Assembly: GCA_904501925.1 (NCBI GenBank)
Contig: CAJGCO010000005.1
Coordinates: forward strand, 1-64,000
Direction of reading: 5' to 3'
DNA: 64,000 bases
Source: an uncultured Alphaproteobacteria bacterium
GTDB lineage: Bacteria > Pseudomonadota > Alphaproteobacteria > RF32 > CAG-239
In this document: piece by piece, positions 62,272 to 64,000 of the stretch
Position numbering within the stretch: position 1 is the first letter of the stretch
How the letters are laid out: every line of letters starts with the position of its first letter
The notes under the pieces: generated by a model
Told to the model about the DNA's origin: nothing
The model's database searches: none
The model's input: only the letters and a program-made list of their open reading frames with translations
Made by a program: the position numbers and the translations under genes

Positions 62272-64000
62272 ATGAGTAGCGATGCTGTAGAGAATATGGG
62301 TGAAGAAATAAAAGGTGGAGTTGTAACTTTTAGTGAAATGGCAATGAATCCTAATACACCTGCTATGAAACAATTTGTAGAAATTAAACAAGATTATATG
62401 GAATATTTGTTATTTTATAGAATGGGGGATTTTTATGAATTGTTTTTTGAAGATGCCGTTACAGCATCTCAAGCGCTTGGATTAACATTGACATCTAGAA
62501 GTAAGATGGATGGAAGGCAAATTCCTATGTGTGGAGTACCTTTTCATGCATATGAGTTGTATTTATCCAGATTAATCAAAATGGGTTATAAAGTTGCTAT
62601 TTGTGAACAATTGGAAGATCCTAAAGAGGCTAAGCAAAGAGGTGGCTATAAAGCTATTGTTAAAAGAGATGTGGTAAGACTTGTTACAGCAGGAACTTTG
62701 ACAGAAGATACATTATTAGAAGCAAAGAAGAATAACTATATTGCTTCAATATATGTTAGACCAACTGAAATTGGTTTGGCATGGCTTGATATTTCAACTG
62801 GTGCTTTTTGTATGCAAAGGCTTGAAGTTGGCAAAATGTCTCAGTATGATTTAATTTTAGCAAGTTTATCTCGTCTTGATCCTGTAGAGATTATTATTGA
62901 AGATAAATTAATGGAACATCCTCAGTTTTTTGGATTGTTTAAGGAGTTTCGTGATAAATTATCAGTTCGTTCTCGCTCACAATTTAATTATACAAGTGCT
63001 ATAAATATATTACTTAAAGCATTTAAGGTGGGAGCTATTGATGCGTTTGGTGATTTTTCTAAATCAGAGTTAATTGCAGGTGGGGTGTTGCTTGAGTATG
63101 TTGAAAATACTCAAAAAGGTGCATTGCCTAGAATTGATAGACCTAAGCATATTGTTGGTGAAGATATATTAGAAATTGATGCGTCAACTAGACGTAGTTT
63201 AGAAATTTTAGCTCCAAATAGTATTGGTGGAAGTTGTTTATTAAGAGTATTAGATAAAACATCGACAGGTATTGGTGGAAGATTGTTGGCGCAACGTTTG
63301 GCAATGCCTGTTATGAATATTAAAGTTATAAATGATAGATTGGATATGGTAGAATTTTTCTATGATAATCCTGAAGTCAGACGCGAAATTAAAGATGTTT
63401 TATTAGGCTCAATGGATATTGAAAGATCAATAGGTAGATTAAGTGTGGGACGAGGTGGGCCAAAGGATTTGTTTGATTTGGCGATTACCCTTGATAAAGT
63501 ACCATATGTTAAAAATATTATAAATGGATTTAAGAGTTATCAGAAAGATAGTATGTATGCAGATATTCCAGCTGAATTGAGAAGGTTAGTTGATAAGTTT
63601 TATGATCATGGTCAGTTGGTGAATAATATTTTTACATTATTGGGTGATGATAGATCTGTATTACCTCAGTTGGCAAGAAATGGAGGTTTTATTAAAGAAG
63701 GGGCATATCCTCCATTAGATTACCTTAGAGATATTAGAAAAAATAGTGTGGCGAAATGTGAGGAGTTACGTCAAAAATATGCAGAAGAAACAGGAGTATC
63801 TGGCTTAAAGGTTAAAAATAATTCGGTTGTTGGGTATTATGTTGAAGTGCCAACAAGGTTTGCTGATGCTATATTTGAGAATAAGAAATTTATTCATAAA
63901 CAAACGGTTCTTAATGCTGTTAGATTTACTACAGATGAATTATGTGAATTAGAAAATGAAGTGCTATCAGCAGATGAGCGCGCTATTGAAATGGAAATAA
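62272..64000 (+). CDS. mutS: DNA mismatch repair protein MutS, 3' end outside window
   Basis: 576 codons are visible and the frame runs off the window. The mismatch-binding domain I contains YRMGDFYELFFEDA, where FYE holds the Phe that stacks on the mismatch. SRSKMDGRQIPMCGVPFHA, the connector and lever domains (RRSLEILAPNSIGGSCLLRVLD) follow. The ATPase domain is not included. It recognises mismatches and recruits MutL. Confidence 0.96.
   Translation, partial: MSSDAVENMGEEIKGGVVTFSEMAMNPNTPAMKQFVEIKQDYMEYLLFYRMGDFYELFFEDAVTASQALGLTLTSRSKMDGRQIPMCGVPFHAYELYLSRLIKMGYKVAICEQLEDPKEAKQRGGYKAIVKRDVVRLVTAGTLTEDTLLEAKKNNYIASIYVRPTEIGLAWLDISTGAFCMQRLEVGKMSQYDLILASLSRLDPVEIIIEDKLMEHPQFFGLFKEFRDKLSVRSRSQFNYTSAINILLKAFKVGAIDAFGDFSKSELIAGGVLLEYVENTQKGALPRIDRPKHIVGEDILEIDASTRRSLEILAPNSIGGSCLLRVLDKTSTGIGGRLLAQRLAMPVMNIKVINDRLDMVEFFYDNPEVRREIKDVLLGSMDIERSIGRLSVGRGGPKDLFDLAITLDKVPYVKNIINGFKSYQKDSMYADIPAELRRLVDKFYDHGQLVNNIFTLLGDDRSVLPQLARNGGFIKEGAYPPLDYLRDIRKNSVAKCEELRQKYAEETGVSGLKVKNNSVVGYYVEVPTRFADAIFENKKFIHKQTVLNAVRFTTDELCELENEVLSADERAIEMEI

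Overview
The window is a stretch of an AT-rich (roughly 30 % G+C by eye) Gram-negative chromosome. LPS genes (kdsA, waaA, lpxK, a dTDP-rhamnose set), an RlpA/PBP5 envelope pair and a group-1 TrmJ point to a proteobacterium. AdhE plus a single-chain pyruvate:ferredoxin oxidoreductase point to anaerobic fermentation. The gene set, base composition and pilin-like secreted proteins fit the uncultured gut alphaproteobacteria often binned as Rhodospirillales/RF32 ('Azospirillum CAG'). That assignment is inference from gene content, not from a marker phylogeny.

Layout. 1-4000: the end of a Gly/Ser- and Pro/Glu-rich secreted protein, a DUF3015-DUF4105 pair and a family-2 glycosyltransferase. 4150-6777: adhE. 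6895-7870: a promoter, a (AC)19 microsatellite inside a small ORF, and a prepilin-like protein. 7879-10142 (minus): a DHH phosphoesterase, a TrmJ-like methyltransferase and a secreted basic protein. 10239-16017: one 1906-residue protein with an M48-like metallopeptidase motif near the N-terminus and a degenerate UbiB/ABC1 kinase-like domain near the C-terminus. 16216-20048: PFOR, then two tandem 103-nt hairpin repeats and a terminator. 20139-26808: a polytopic membrane protein, rfbABCD and a DUF2207 protein. 26911-38791: housekeeping genes (a GlmU uridylyltransferase domain alone, PepF, KdsA, Alr, TatD-like, TcdA-like, Tmk, PBP5, RlpA, HolB).

39950-46770 is an accessory island ending at a tRNA-Gly(CCC) gene. 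It holds two modules in which a signal-less, probably peptidoglycan-targeting protein (an L,D-transpeptidase/DUF2778-Tlde1-like protein and a lysozyme-like protein) is followed by a small polytopic membrane protein, a layout typical of antibacterial effector-immunity pairs. Both modules are preceded by the same kind of leader: a sigma70-like promoter with 17-bp spacing, a 5' hairpin and two tandem terminator-like hairpins whose stems differ in sequence but stay paired. A decayed inverted copy of the second module, gene stubs, a 23-bp perfect inverted repeat and 29-bp direct repeats containing the tRNA 3' end show repeated rearrangement and probable integration at the tRNA. This is the strongest candidate in the window for an undescribed system.

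46882-48246: rplJL with an L10-type leader, separated here from both rplKA and rpoBC. 48230-50613: a small membrane protein, an ankyrin protein and a solenoid protein of about 26-residue repeats with higher G+C. 50789-53757: a lipid A/Kdo operon (DUF374 acyltransferase, waaA, lpxK). 53754-57545 (minus): a PHP phosphoesterase with a tiny upstream lipoprotein gene, a Pif1-like helicase and murF. 57691-60754: nrdR-nusB-def-tatD-MBL hydrolase. 60757-62181: a PhoR-like histidine kinase. 62272 to the end: mutS, cut by the window edge.
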